Assembly: GCF_003675325.1 (NCBI RefSeq)
Contig: NZ_CP033073.1
Coordinates: 992,001-1,056,000, forward strand
DNA length: 64,000 nucleotides
Source of the DNA: Streptomyces dangxiongensis
Lineage (GTDB): Bacteria; Actinomycetota; Actinomycetes; Streptomycetales; Streptomycetaceae
Reading direction: 5' to 3'
The translations under genes were made by a program, and so were the position numbers. The notes beneath the pieces are model-generated. The model searched no databases and had not been told where the DNA came from. It was given only the letters and a program-made list of their open reading frames with translations. This document shows positions 1 through 8,233 of the stretch, one piece after another. The first letter of the stretch is position 1; each line of letters starts with the position of its first letter.

Positions 1-247
1 GGGTGACGCCGGTGCGGTCCGCCGGCGGGTCCACGCGTCCCACGTGGTCGGGGACGAGGCCCGGGGTCTCGGTGAAGTGGGCGCGCACGGCGTCCTCGAC
101 GAACCGGGCCTCCTCACCGCCCCGGACGAGGACGACACCCTTCTCGTAGAGGAGGCCCGGGGTGTCGTCGGGCCCCATGGTGAGGGGGACGTCCGGCAGG
201 GAGCGCCGGATGTGCTCGAACTGCTCGTGGAATCGTTCTGGTGCCAT
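1..247 (-). CDS. N-terminal fragment, probable S8-type serine peptidase
   Basis: The gene reads leftward off the window edge, so only about 82 N-terminal residues are visible. The ATG at 247 has a GGGGGAG ribosome site eight bases upstream. No catalytic residue is visible. The opening, with its 'LLYEKGVVLV' stretch, looks like the N-terminal prodomain-like part of Streptomyces S8/S53 peptidases that sit beside CHAT genes; that assignment is from memory of the family and from context. It is divergent from the CHAT gene at 324 with only 76 bases between the starts, so the two probably share a regulatory region. It could be another CHAT-associated protein. Confidence 0.45.
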   Translation of the reverse strand, partial: MAPERFHEQFEHIRRSLPDVPLTMGPDDTPGLLYEKGVVLVRGGEEARFVEDAVRAHFTETPGLVPDHVGRVDPPADRTGVT

Positions 248-323
248 GTCGTGTTCTCCCCCTCGGGACGGTGTCCGACAGTGAGAGTCGCGGGACCACC
301 GTCTGATACAGCAGGCCACTACC

Positions 324-2936
324 ATGCGAGACGTGACAGCGGGAAGCGAGTCGGTGCTCGAACTGCTGCCCATGGTGTTCGCCGATCCGGGCGAGGCCCG
401 GGCACGCGCGGAACACGTCCTGCGCTCCGCCGCGCCGCCGTTGCACGCCAGCGTGGCCCACCAGGTACTCGGCATCTGGCAGCGGGACTTCGGCGACCTG
501 CGCATCGCGCTCCGGCATCTGCGGCGGGCCCGGGACCTGGCCGCGCGCGCCGAGTCGGCCGACCGGGAGGCCGATGTGCTCGCGACGTTGGGGGTCGCAC
601 TGGTGCACGCGGGGCGCACGCGGCAGGGGCTCGCGTCGTTCGAGCGGGGGGTCGCCCGGGGCAGCGGGCACACCCGGGCCCGGGTGCTGTTCCGGCGGGC
701 CTACGTGTGGTGGGTGCTGGGGCGTCACCGGGAGGCGCTGGAGGACGTCCGGCGGGCGCTGCCGGTGCTGCGGCAGGTCGGTGACGACATCTGGACCGCG
801 CGGGCGCTGACCCTGCGGGCGACCGTGCATCTGGCGCTCGGGGCGGTGGACCGGGCGGTCGCGGACTTCACGGCGGCGGAGCGGCTGTGGGACACCACCG
901 GCCAGGAGCACGACAAGGCGGACGCGGTGGAGAGCCGGGGGCTGGCCGCGTTCCGGTCCGGGGACATCCCCGCGGCGCTGCGGCTGCTGGACGAGGCCGA
1001 GGAGCGGTACGCCAAGCTGGGCACGCCCACCTACAACCTGTCGATCCGGCGGTGCGAGGTGCTGATGGCGGCGGGGCTCGCCCCGGAGGCGCTGGCCGAG
1101 GCGGACGCGGCCGGCGCGGTGCTGGACCGGATCGGCGGGCAGTCCACCCGCAGGGCCGAGCTGCTGCTCGCGGCGGCGCGGGCCGCCCGCTCGGCCGGGG
1201 ACCCGCACACCGCGACGGCCCGCGCCGCCGTCGCCGTACGGCTGTTCGCCGCGCAGCGGCGGACGTGGTGGGAGACGCACGCCCGGCTGGTGCTGATCGA
1301 CGCGCGGGTGGCGGCCGGGCGCCGGTCGGGGCGGCTGGTCGGGGACGCGGCGGCGGTCGCCGAGCGGCTGGCCTCCTTCGGGTCGCCCGCCGCCCCCGAG
1401 GCCTCGCTGCTGGCGGGCCGGATCGCGCTGGAGCTGGGCTGGACGGCCGACGCCGAACGACATCTGGCGGTGGCCGCCCGCAGCCGCAACTGCGGGCGGC
1501 CACCGGCCCGGATGACCGGCTGGGCCGCGCAGGCGCTGCGGGCGCGGGCCGCCGGTTCGCGGCGGGGCGTGCTGGAGGCGTGCCGGCGCGGCCTGGCCGT
1601 GCTGGACGACCACCGGATGACGCTGGGCGCCTCGGAGCTGCGCGCCCACGCCACCGCGCAGGGCGCCGAACTGGCCGCACTGGCACAGGAGGTGAGCCTC
1701 GCCCAGGGCAGTCCGCGGCGGCTGCTGGTGTGGAGCGAGCGGTGGCGGGCGACCGTGCTGTCCGCGCCGCCGGCCCGGCCGCCGCACGATCCGGCGCTGC
1801 TGAGCGGGCTGACCGCCTACCGGGAGATCGCGGCCCGCGCGGAGGCCGCCCGGATGGAGGGCCGCCCGGTGCCGGCGCTGGAGCGTGAACAGCGGCGCCT
1901 GGAGCGGGAGATCCGCTCCCGGACCCGGCACATCGGCGGTGCCGCCGCCGGCGCGGGTGACCGTTTCGACGTGGCCCGGCTGCTGGACCGGCTCGGTGAC
2001 GGGTGGCTGGTGGAACTGGCCGTCGTGGACGGCCGGGTGCACGTGCTGCTGTGCGGGCGGGGCAGGGTACGGCGGTTCGCCGGCGGTTCGCTGGCGGAGG
2101 CGGTGGCCGAGGCCGAGCATGTGCAGGCCGGGCTGCGGCGGCTCGCGCACCCGGGTGCCGAGGCGCGGCTGCCGCTGGTGGAGGCGGCGGGCCGGCGGTT
2201 GCAGGAGCTGCTGCTCGCCGGGGCGGCTAAGCGGCTCGGGCCGGGCCCGGTGGTGATCGTGCCGCCGGGGGCGCTGCACCGCGTGCCGTGGGCGCTGCTG
2301 CCCGCGCTGCGGGAGCGGGTGCTCAGCGTGTCACCGTCGGCGGGAAGCTGGCTGCGGGCCCGGGAGACGGAGCCGCCGCCGGAGGGCCGGCCGGTGCTGG
2401 TCCGCGGTCCCGGCCTGGCGACGGGCGGTGCCGAGGTGCCCGAACTGGCCGGCCGGTACGGCACGGCGACGGTCCTGGAGGGCGACGACGCGCAGGTGCC
2501 CCGGGTGCTGGCGGAACTCGACGGGGCGGGCCTCGCCCATCTCGCGGCGCACGGCACGTTCCGCGCCGACAGCCCGCTGTTCTCCGCCCTGAGGATGGCC
2601 GACGGACCGCTGATCGTGCACGACTTCGAGCGGCTGTCGCGCAGCCCGTACCGGATCATCCTCTCAAGCTGCGACACCGCCCGCCTCGCTTCGGTCGGCG
2701 CCGACGAACTCCTCGGCCTGGTCACCGCGTTGCTGCCGCTGGGCACGGCCGGGGTGGTGGCCAGCAGCGCACCGGTCAACGACGCGGCGGTGGTGCCGCT
2801 GATGCTGGCCCTGCACAAGGGCCTCGGCGCGGGTCTCTCCCTGGCCGAGGCCCTGCGTGACGCCCGTACGACGTTGCCGGGCGACGCGGTGCACCAGGCG
2901 ACGGGCTGGGCGTTCGCGGCGTTCGGGGCGGCCTGA
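324..2936 (+). CDS. TPR-CHAT domain protein (caspase-like)
   Basis: An 870-residue cytoplasmic protein with no signal peptide. Roughly residues 30-470 are Ala/Leu/Arg-rich helical repeats of TPR type. The C-terminal third is a CHAT domain, the caspase/separase-like fold. The expected catalytic dyad is present: His743 in 'HLAAHGTF' and Cys783 in 'SSCDTA', followed by the conserved 'LLPLGTAGVVAS' segment. CHAT proteins are cysteine proteases, or signalling proteins derived from them, that are switched on through their repeat sensors. The divergent neighbour (1-247) is a probable peptidase, and a LAL regulator converges from the right. The substrate and trigger cannot be read from sequence. ATG 324 follows a weak ribosome site. 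Confidence 0.85.
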   Translation: MRDVTAGSESVLELLPMVFADPGEARARAEHVLRSAAPPLHASVAHQVLGIWQRDFGDLRIALRHLRRARDLAARAESADREADVLATLGVALVHAGRTRQGLASFERGVARGSGHTRARVLFRRAYVWWVLGRHREALEDVRRALPVLRQVGDDIWTARALTLRATVHLALGAVDRAVADFTAAERLWDTTGQEHDKADAVESRGLAAFRSGDIPAALRLLDEAEERYAKLGTPTYNLSIRRCEVLMAAGLAPEALAEADAAGAVLDRIGGQSTRRAELLLAAARAARSAGDPHTATARAAVAVRLFAAQRRTWWETHARLVLIDARVAAGRRSGRLVGDAAAVAERLASFGSPAAPEASLLAGRIALELGWTADAERHLAVAARSRNCGRPPARMTGWAAQALRARAAGSRRGVLEACRRGLAVLDDHRMTLGASELRAHATAQGAELAALAQEVSLAQGSPRRLLVWSERWRATVLSAPPARPPHDPALLSGLTAYREIAARAEAARMEGRPVPALEREQRRLEREIRSRTRHIGGAAAGAGDRFDVARLLDRLGDGWLVELAVVDGRVHVLLCGRGRVRRFAGGSLAEAVAEAEHVQAGLRRLAHPGAEARLPLVEAAGRRLQELLLAGAAKRLGPGPVVIVPPGALHRVPWALLPALRERVLSVSPSAGSWLRARETEPPPEGRPVLVRGPGLATGGAEVPELAGRYGTATVLEGDDAQVPRVLAELDGAGLAHLAAHGTFRADSPLFSALRMADGPLIVHDFERLSRSPYRIILSSCDTARLASVGADELLGLVTALLPLGTAGVVASSAPVNDAAVVPLMLALHKGLGAGLSLAEALRDARTTLPGDAVHQATGWAFAAFGAA

Positions 2937-2947
2937 GGGGCCGTGCC

Positions 2948-2965
2948 GGGCCCCTGTCGGGGCCC
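2948..2965. terminator. Convergent terminator hairpin
   Basis: A perfect 7-bp inverted repeat (GGGCCCC, loop TGTC, GGGGCCC) lies in the 32 bases between the convergent CHAT and LuxR genes. It probably serves both. Confidence 0.5.
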
Positions 2966-2968
2966 CCG

Positions 2969-4693
2969 CTACACCGTCTCCCGTTCGGGCACGTCCACCA
3001 GCCACGGCAGCGCGCCCCGGCCCCCCGTGCCCAGCCGGGTGTAGGCGCCGTACAGATGGTTGCCCACCGTCCGCACGGACAGGGTCAGCTTCTCGGCGAT
3101 CTCCCGGTTGCTCAGCCCGGCCGCCGCCAGCGCGACGATCTGCCGCTGTCGTGCGGTGAGTTCGCCGAGGAGCAGCCCGGTCAGGGCTGGTGTGCGGGCC
3201 CCCTGGCAGCGGCGGGCCAGGGCGACGGCCCGGGTGAGGGACAGCCGCGCGGCACGCGGATCGCGGTGGGCGCGTGCGGCCTGGGCGTGGGCCTCCGCCG
3301 CGTACAGCAGGAACCCCCGGCCCGCGAGCGCCTGCGCGGCCCGGTCCAGCGCGGCCCCGTCTCCGCGGGCCAGCGCCTCGGCGTGCCGGGCGAACACGCT
3401 GCCGGCCGGCAGCCGTCCGACCGTCTCCCGGGGAGCACCGAGGCGTACGGCGCCGTAGAGCGCGTGGATGTCGTCGGGGTCGGCCGTTTCCCCCGGCTCC
3501 CCTTCCGCCAGGGCCAGTTCCGTCCGGCACCCGGTGTCCCCGGGGGTCTCCCGCAGCCCCTCCCGGGCCCAGGCCGCCGCCTCCCGCAGCTCGCCCCGCA
3601 GTCGCGCGAACCGGGCGCGGACCGCGGCGTACCCGGCCGGCAGCGGGCCGCCCTCCGCCACCAGCCACTCGCCCACCGGCGTCGGCACCGCCCGTACGTC
3701 GAACCGCTCCAACCGCTCCGCCAGGAGCCGCTGTTCGGCGGCCAGCGCCGGCCCGTACGCGAAGGGTGCGCGGCCCAGCCGGCGGGCCCGCAGCCGGCCG
3801 GCCGTGGCGCGCAGCGCGGCGCCGTGCAGCGGATGGGCGAGGGTGACGCCACCCTCGTCGTCGACGTCGACGAGGCCGTCCGCCTCCAGGCGTTCGAGGG
3901 CGTCCAGGTCCAGCCCGTCCACCGGCAGCGGCCGGGGTTCGGCGAACGCCAGGCGGTCCAGGGTGTCGCGCTCGCCGGGGCCGGACCGCTCCAGGACGGG
4001 GGCGAGCCGCTCGCGGACGGCCGGGGTGACCGGCGGCGCGCCCCGCCAGGCCCGCTCGCCGGTGCCGGGCACGGGCGTCAGCCGTCCGGACGCGGCGAGC
4101 GCGGTCACCAGGTCGCGCAGCAGCCGCAGATCGCCCCGGCACGCCCGGTGCAGTTGGCGCACGGTGAGCGGTTCCAGTGCGGCGCCGGCGAGCAGCCGGG
4201 CGGTGTCCTCGTGGGACAGCGGGGCGAGGGCCAGCCGGGGCAGCAGTTCCCCGGTCCACAGCCGGGACACCGCGCCCGGCGCGGGCACCTCGTCCGCGGC
4301 GGCCACGACCAGGCGGGTGCGTCCGTGCACGGCGAGCTGGTGGACCAGGGCGGCGGAGGCCTCGTCCAGCAACTGGGCGTCGTCCACGACGAGCAGCCGC
4401 ACCCCGGACAGGGCGCGGACCGCGTCGTGCAGCGAGACGGTGCCGGGGAGCAGCGGGGCGAAGGCGCCGAAGGGCAGGTCTCGGGCCTCGGGCGTGCCGG
4501 TCACCCGGGCGTGGTCCGTGCCCCGCACCGCCTGCGTGATCAGCCGGGTCTTGCCGCGGCCGGCCGGCCCGGTCACCACGATCCCGGGCCGGCCGGCGGC
4601 GGACGCGCCGCGCACCAGGTCCAGTTCGTCCGTCCGGCCCGTGAACGGCCAGGGCGGTGCGGGCGTGCTCGCGTCCTGTTCGTCAGTTCTCAC
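2969..4693 (-). CDS. LuxR-family regulator with AAA ATPase domain (short LAL type)
   Basis: A 574-residue transcription factor. A Walker A motif 'GPAGRGKT' is at residues 42-49 and a Walker B-like 'RLLVVDDAQLL' follows the first AAA segment. A LuxR helix-turn-helix occupies about 512-557 ('LTARQRQIVALAAAGLSNRE'). Typical LALs are about 900 residues, so the central sensor region is much reduced here. The GTG start at 4693 is preceded by AGGA. It is divergent from the metallopeptidase-like gene, and an inverted repeat between them (4699-4718) may be its own operator. It may also control the convergent CHAT gene or the peptidase-like genes around it; this is inference from position only. Confidence 0.85.
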   Translation of the reverse strand: MRTDEQDASTPAPPWPFTGRTDELDLVRGASAAGRPGIVVTGPAGRGKTRLITQAVRGTDHARVTGTPEARDLPFGAFAPLLPGTVSLHDAVRALSGVRLLVVDDAQLLDEASAALVHQLAVHGRTRLVVAAADEVPAPGAVSRLWTGELLPRLALAPLSHEDTARLLAGAALEPLTVRQLHRACRGDLRLLRDLVTALAASGRLTPVPGTGERAWRGAPPVTPAVRERLAPVLERSGPGERDTLDRLAFAEPRPLPVDGLDLDALERLEADGLVDVDDEGGVTLAHPLHGAALRATAGRLRARRLGRAPFAYGPALAAEQRLLAERLERFDVRAVPTPVGEWLVAEGGPLPAGYAAVRARFARLRGELREAAAWAREGLRETPGDTGCRTELALAEGEPGETADPDDIHALYGAVRLGAPRETVGRLPAGSVFARHAEALARGDGAALDRAAQALAGRGFLLYAAEAHAQAARAHRDPRAARLSLTRAVALARRCQGARTPALTGLLLGELTARQRQIVALAAAGLSNREIAEKLTLSVRTVGNHLYGAYTRLGTGGRGALPWLVDVPERETV

Positions 4694-4698
4694 GTCAT

Positions 4699-4718
4699 CC
4701 TGAGCGCGCGTACTCAGG
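4699..4718. promoter_or_regulatory. Inverted repeat in divergent promoter region
   Basis: CCTGAG-N8-CTCAGG, immediately upstream of the LuxR gene start. Flanking TACTCA (4711) and TGAGTA (4736) extend the symmetry, and another CTCAGG follows near 4750. A candidate LuxR/LAL operator. Confidence 0.35.
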
Positions 4719-4788
4719 TTTGATACAGGGCGACTTGAGTAGCCCCCGACTCAGGCGCGCGGCCGGGGCGGTGCGGCACGCTGGCCGC

Positions 4789-5874
4789 ATGACCCGACGC
4801 CTCTGCTCGCTCCCGCGGCAGCCGGCCCCGTCCTTCGCACCGGGGCTGACCGCCGGGCGGCTGGGCGCGCTGCTCGCCGGGCGGCGGATGTGGGTCAACG
4901 GCACGGTCCTGCACTACTGCTTCCTGGACAGCCGCTCCGACGCCTCGGTGATCCCGGTCCCCGGGTCCGGTGAACTGCGCCGGGTGCCGTGGGCGGGCGG
5001 CGCGGAGCAGCGGGACGTGGTCCGCGGGTGCTTCCGCGAGTGGCAGGACCTCGGCATCGGCGTCACGTTCGCCGAGGTCGGCGACCGGCACGAGGCGGAA
5101 CTGCGGATCGGGTTCCAGACCGGTGCCGGTTCCTGGTCGGCGGTCGGCCGGGACGCGCTGTCGACGGGGCGCGGCGAGCGCACCGTCAACCTCGGCTGGG
5201 AGGTGACCGCGCCCGGGGAGCGCGGGACGGTCCTGCACCAGCTCGGGCACGCGCTCGGCATGGTGCACGAGCACCAGAGCCCCTTCGCCGGGCTGCACTG
5301 GGACGACGAGGCCGTGTACGCCGAGCTGGCGGGCCCGCCGAACTTCTGGAGCCGGGAGACGACGTACACGAACGTGCTGCGCCGGCTGGACGCCTGCGCG
5401 GCGGGCGGCTCGGTGTGGGACCCGCAGTCGGTGATGACGCTGCCGATCGGGCCGGGGCTGGTGCTGGAGCCGGAGCAGTACCGCGGGGGACTGCGCCCGC
5501 CCGGTGTCCCGTCCCCGGCCGACAAGGAGTTCGTGCTGCGCTGGTACCCGCCCACCGGGCTGTCCGAGCCGGCCGCGCTGGTGCCGTTCCGCTCCGCGCC
5601 GCTCGGGCTCGGGCCGGGCGAGCAGGCCGACTTCACCGTCGAGCCGCCGGAGACCCGCGAGTACACGGTGGGGGTGTTCGGCGACGCCGACACCGTGCTG
5701 GTGGTCTTCGAGGAGCGCGACGGGGAACCGCGCTTCCTCGCGGGGCACGACGACGGCGGCACGCCGGACAACGCCGCCGTCCGGGTCCGGCTCGTCAGGG
5801 GCCGCCGCTACACCGTCCGGGTCCGCCTGTACTCCACGTGGGGTTCGGGAGAGACGGCCGTCATGTGCTGGTGA
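4789..5874 (+). CDS. Astacin/matrixin-like metallopeptidase homologue with HQxxH motif
   Basis: A 361-residue protein of the M12-type metzincin fold. Zinc-ligand spacing is intact: His150, His154 and His160 in 'HQLGHALGMVH', followed by 'EHQSP'. However, the catalytic Glu of HExxHxxGxxH is Gln151 (codon CAG at 5239-5241). The remainder includes a C-terminal segment of about 100 residues (from about 265) that looks like a pre-peptidase/PPC-type beta domain ('LGPGEQADFTVEPPETREYT'). No clear N-terminal signal peptide is seen from the ATG at 4789; an upstream in-frame start would add only poorly conserved, Arg-rich residues. It is divergent from the LAL regulator. It may bind zinc and peptide without cleaving it, or be a very weak enzyme. 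Confidence 0.75.
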   Translation: MTRRLCSLPRQPAPSFAPGLTAGRLGALLAGRRMWVNGTVLHYCFLDSRSDASVIPVPGSGELRRVPWAGGAEQRDVVRGCFREWQDLGIGVTFAEVGDRHEAELRIGFQTGAGSWSAVGRDALSTGRGERTVNLGWEVTAPGERGTVLHQLGHALGMVHEHQSPFAGLHWDDEAVYAELAGPPNFWSRETTYTNVLRRLDACAAGGSVWDPQSVMTLPIGPGLVLEPEQYRGGLRPPGVPSPADKEFVLRWYPPTGLSEPAALVPFRSAPLGLGPGEQADFTVEPPETREYTVGVFGDADTVLVVFEERDGEPRFLAGHDDGGTPDNAAVRVRLVRGRRYTVRVRLYSTWGSGETAVMCW

Positions 5875-5917
5875 CGGCACCCGGACGGCATCCGGCCACA
5901 GTCCGGCGCCGGGGAAC

Positions 5918-5958
5918 GGCCGCGGACGTCACCCACGGGGGAGGTGACGTCCGCGGCC
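5918..5958. terminator. Strong bidirectional terminator
   Basis: A perfect 16-bp stem (GGCCGCGGACGTCACC and its complement) with a 9-base loop lies between the convergent metallopeptidase-like gene and the monooxygenase operon. Confidence 0.7.
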
Positions 5959-5984
5959 TCGCCGACGCCCGGACCGGTCATCGG

Positions 5985-7112
5985 CTATCCGCGCTGCCAC
6001 TCCTTCGCCAGCAGCTCGTAGGAGCGGACGCGGGCGGCGTGGTCGTGGGTGATGGTCGTGATGAGCAGTTCGTCGGCGCCCGTCGCCTCCCGGAGCTGTT
6101 CCAGCCCGTCGGCGACGCGGCCCGGCGAGCCGACGAACCGGGTGTCGAGCCGGTCCCGGACCAGCGCCTGGTCCTCCTCGGTCCACACCAGCGCGCGGGC
6201 CTCCCGCGGGCTCGGGTACGGGATGGCGCCCTCGGCGGTGCGGATGCCGCGCACCCAGGGGCCGTATCCGGCGGCGAGTTCCCGCGCGGTGTCGTCGTCC
6301 TGGGCGACGACCACGTCGGCGGAGACGCTGACGTAGGGCTTGTCCAGGACGTCGGAGGGCCGGAAGAACGCGCGGTAGCCGTCCACGGCCTCCAGCACGG
6401 TGCCGGGGCTGACGTGGTAGTTGGCGGCGAACGGCAGGCCCCGGCCGCCCGCGACCTCGGCGCTCTGTCCGCCGCTGCTGCCGAGGATCCACACCTGCAC
6501 CTCGGCTCCCTCGCCCGGCACGGCGTGCGCCTCGACGCCGTCCGGGGAGCGGTAGGTGCCCGCGAGCAGGGCGAGGACTTCGTCGATCTGCTCGGCGTAG
6601 TCCTGCGGCTCGGCGTGGGGCAGCAGGAGCAGCCTGCGCTGGAGGGCGATGCGGGGCGAGCCGCGCAGGGACTCGAAGGAGAAGCGGGGCGGGACGAGCA
6701 GGCCGTTGGGTGCGCGGCCGTCGACCACCGGGGTGGCCGCCGGGGGCGGGGTCCGGGGACCCGGCGGGCCGCCCGCGGAACGGCCGAGGCCGAGGTCCAG
6801 GCGGCCGGGGTGCAGCGCGTCGACGAGGCCGAACTCCTCGACGGTGGACAGCGCGGTGCGGTGTCCGAGCTGGACGGCCCCCGAGCCCAGCCGGATCGTG
6901 GAGGTCGCGCCGGCGGTCAGGGCCAGGAGGACGGCGGGGGACGTCCCGGCCACCCCCGGGTTGAGGTGGTGCTCGGCGAACCAGTAGCGGGCGTAGCCGG
7001 CGTCCTCGGCGCGCCGGGCGAGGTCGATGGAGTTGCGCAGTGCCTCGGGGGCGCCGGAACCGGACGGGACGGGCACCAGGTCGAGGACGCCGAGGGGTAC
7101 GGCGGAGGGCAT
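5985..7112 (-). CDS. LLM-class flavin-dependent oxidoreductase (luciferase-like)
   Basis: A 375-residue bacterial-luciferase-fold monooxygenase. Hallmarks are 'YARYWFAEHHLNPGVAGTSP' near residue 40 and 'TIRLGSGAVQLGHRT' near 75. It carries a Pro/Gly-rich insert near residue 115. Family members use reduced FMN or F420 supplied from elsewhere. It is the last gene of the operon, starting 11 bases after the upstream oxidoreductase stop. The ATG at 7112 is chosen because the upstream extension is non-homologous. The likely role is oxidation of an organosulfur or related compound, judged from the operon. Confidence 0.85.
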   Translation of the reverse strand: MPSAVPLGVLDLVPVPSGSGAPEALRNSIDLARRAEDAGYARYWFAEHHLNPGVAGTSPAVLLALTAGATSTIRLGSGAVQLGHRTALSTVEEFGLVDALHPGRLDLGLGRSAGGPPGPRTPPPAATPVVDGRAPNGLLVPPRFSFESLRGSPRIALQRRLLLLPHAEPQDYAEQIDEVLALLAGTYRSPDGVEAHAVPGEGAEVQVWILGSSGGQSAEVAGGRGLPFAANYHVSPGTVLEAVDGYRAFFRPSDVLDKPYVSVSADVVVAQDDDTARELAAGYGPWVRGIRTAEGAIPYPSPREARALVWTEEDQALVRDRLDTRFVGSPGRVADGLEQLREATGADELLITTITHDHAARVRSYELLAKEWQRG

Positions 7113-7123
7113 GAGGTGACTCC

Positions 7124-8233
7124 TCAGCGGTCGGCGGGCACGGGAGCGGGCAGGGGGCCGGCCACCGGCCCGGGCGCGGCCAGCACCGGTGCCCAGGGGA
7201 ACGGCGGGTCCGGGATGTCCCGGCGCAGCACCGGCGCCACCTCCGACTGGAACAGCTCCAGCGAGTCCCGGTGCCGGTTGCCGGGCAGTCCGCCGGCGTC
7301 CGCCGGCACGTGCAGCACGCTGTGCCCGAACTGTTCGTGGTAGCGGTGCACCTTGTCGATGACCTGCTCGGGGCTGCCGATCAGGGCCGAACTGCGCGCC
7401 ACGAAGTCCTCCAGCGTCTCGAACACCACGGGCAGGCCCGCCTCGCGGTAGAAGGCCAGGTTGCTCTCGAACACCGGACGGTAGAGGTCCAGCGCCTCCT
7501 GCGAGGTGCTGGTCACGCACAGGCCCGCCGAGCCGGCGCCGACCGCGATGTCCGCCGGGTCGCGGCCGTAGTGCTCCCAGCGTTCCCGGTAGTGGCGGAC
7601 CAGTTCGGCGTACGGCTCCATCGGGTGGGTGACGTTCGCCGAGAACAGCGGGTCGCCGTACCGGGCGGCGAGGTCCACGGACTCCTTGCTGGTGGCGCTG
7701 CCGTGCCAGACGCGGACCGGCCGCTGGTACGGCCGCGGCCACACCTCGGCGTCCGTCAGCGGCGGCCGGAACCGCGTGTCGGCGGTCACCCGGTCCTGCC
7801 GCCAGATCCGCCGGAACACCTCGTAGCTCTCGGCGTTGCGCTCCCACTGGTCCTCGGGGGTGACCTGGAACAGCTCCCGCTGGGCGGCGCCGTTGCCCTT
7901 GCCGACCATGAGGTCGAGCCGGCCGCCCGAGAGGTGGTCCAGCGTCGCGTAGTCCTCGTAGGCCCGGACCGGGTCGAGCAGGCTGAGCGTGGTGACGGCG
8001 GTGAAGAGCCGGATGCGCCGGGTGAGCGCGGCGACATGGCTGAGCACGACCGCCGGCGCGGAGGAGAGGAACGGCCGCTCGTGCCGCTCCCCCACGCCGA
8101 ACCCGTCGAAGCCCAGCTCCTCGGCCAGCACCGCGCTGTCGAGGACCTCACGGAACCGGTCGTACGTCGACGTGCGCACGCCCGTGACCGGGTCCGGCCG
8201 GTGCACGATCAGGGTGATCGCGAGGAACCTCAC
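7124..8233 (-). CDS. LLM-class flavin-dependent oxidoreductase
   Basis: A 369-residue luciferase-like monooxygenase. Family segments are 'FDGFGVGERHERPFLSSAP' near residue 45 and 'LDHLSGGRLDLMVGKGNGA' near 105. The GTG start at 8233 overlaps the TGA of the upstream gene (GTGA), which indicates translational coupling and fixes the start. It is the third of four flavin monooxygenase genes in this operon and is not close to any of the others in sequence, so the four probably handle different substrates or steps. Confidence 0.85.
   Translation of the reverse strand: MRFLAITLIVHRPDPVTGVRTSTYDRFREVLDSAVLAEELGFDGFGVGERHERPFLSSAPAVVLSHVAALTRRIRLFTAVTTLSLLDPVRAYEDYATLDHLSGGRLDLMVGKGNGAAQRELFQVTPEDQWERNAESYEVFRRIWRQDRVTADTRFRPPLTDAEVWPRPYQRPVRVWHGSATSKESVDLAARYGDPLFSANVTHPMEPYAELVRHYRERWEHYGRDPADIAVGAGSAGLCVTSTSQEALDLYRPVFESNLAFYREAGLPVVFETLEDFVARSSALIGSPEQVIDKVHRYHEQFGHSVLHVPADAGGLPGNRHRDSLELFQSEVAPVLRRDIPDPPFPWAPVLAAPGPVAGPLPAPVPADR

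Noticed and set aside
114..2279. Long open frame antisense to the CHAT gene
   Set aside because: High-GC codon bias keeps antisense frames open; the translation is Arg/Pro/Gly-rich without any motif, and the sense strand carries a clear CHAT protein.
1..2936. CHAT protein as part of a type III-E CRISPR (Craspase) system
   Set aside because: No Cas7-11-like effector, other cas gene or repeat-spacer array is present anywhere in the window.
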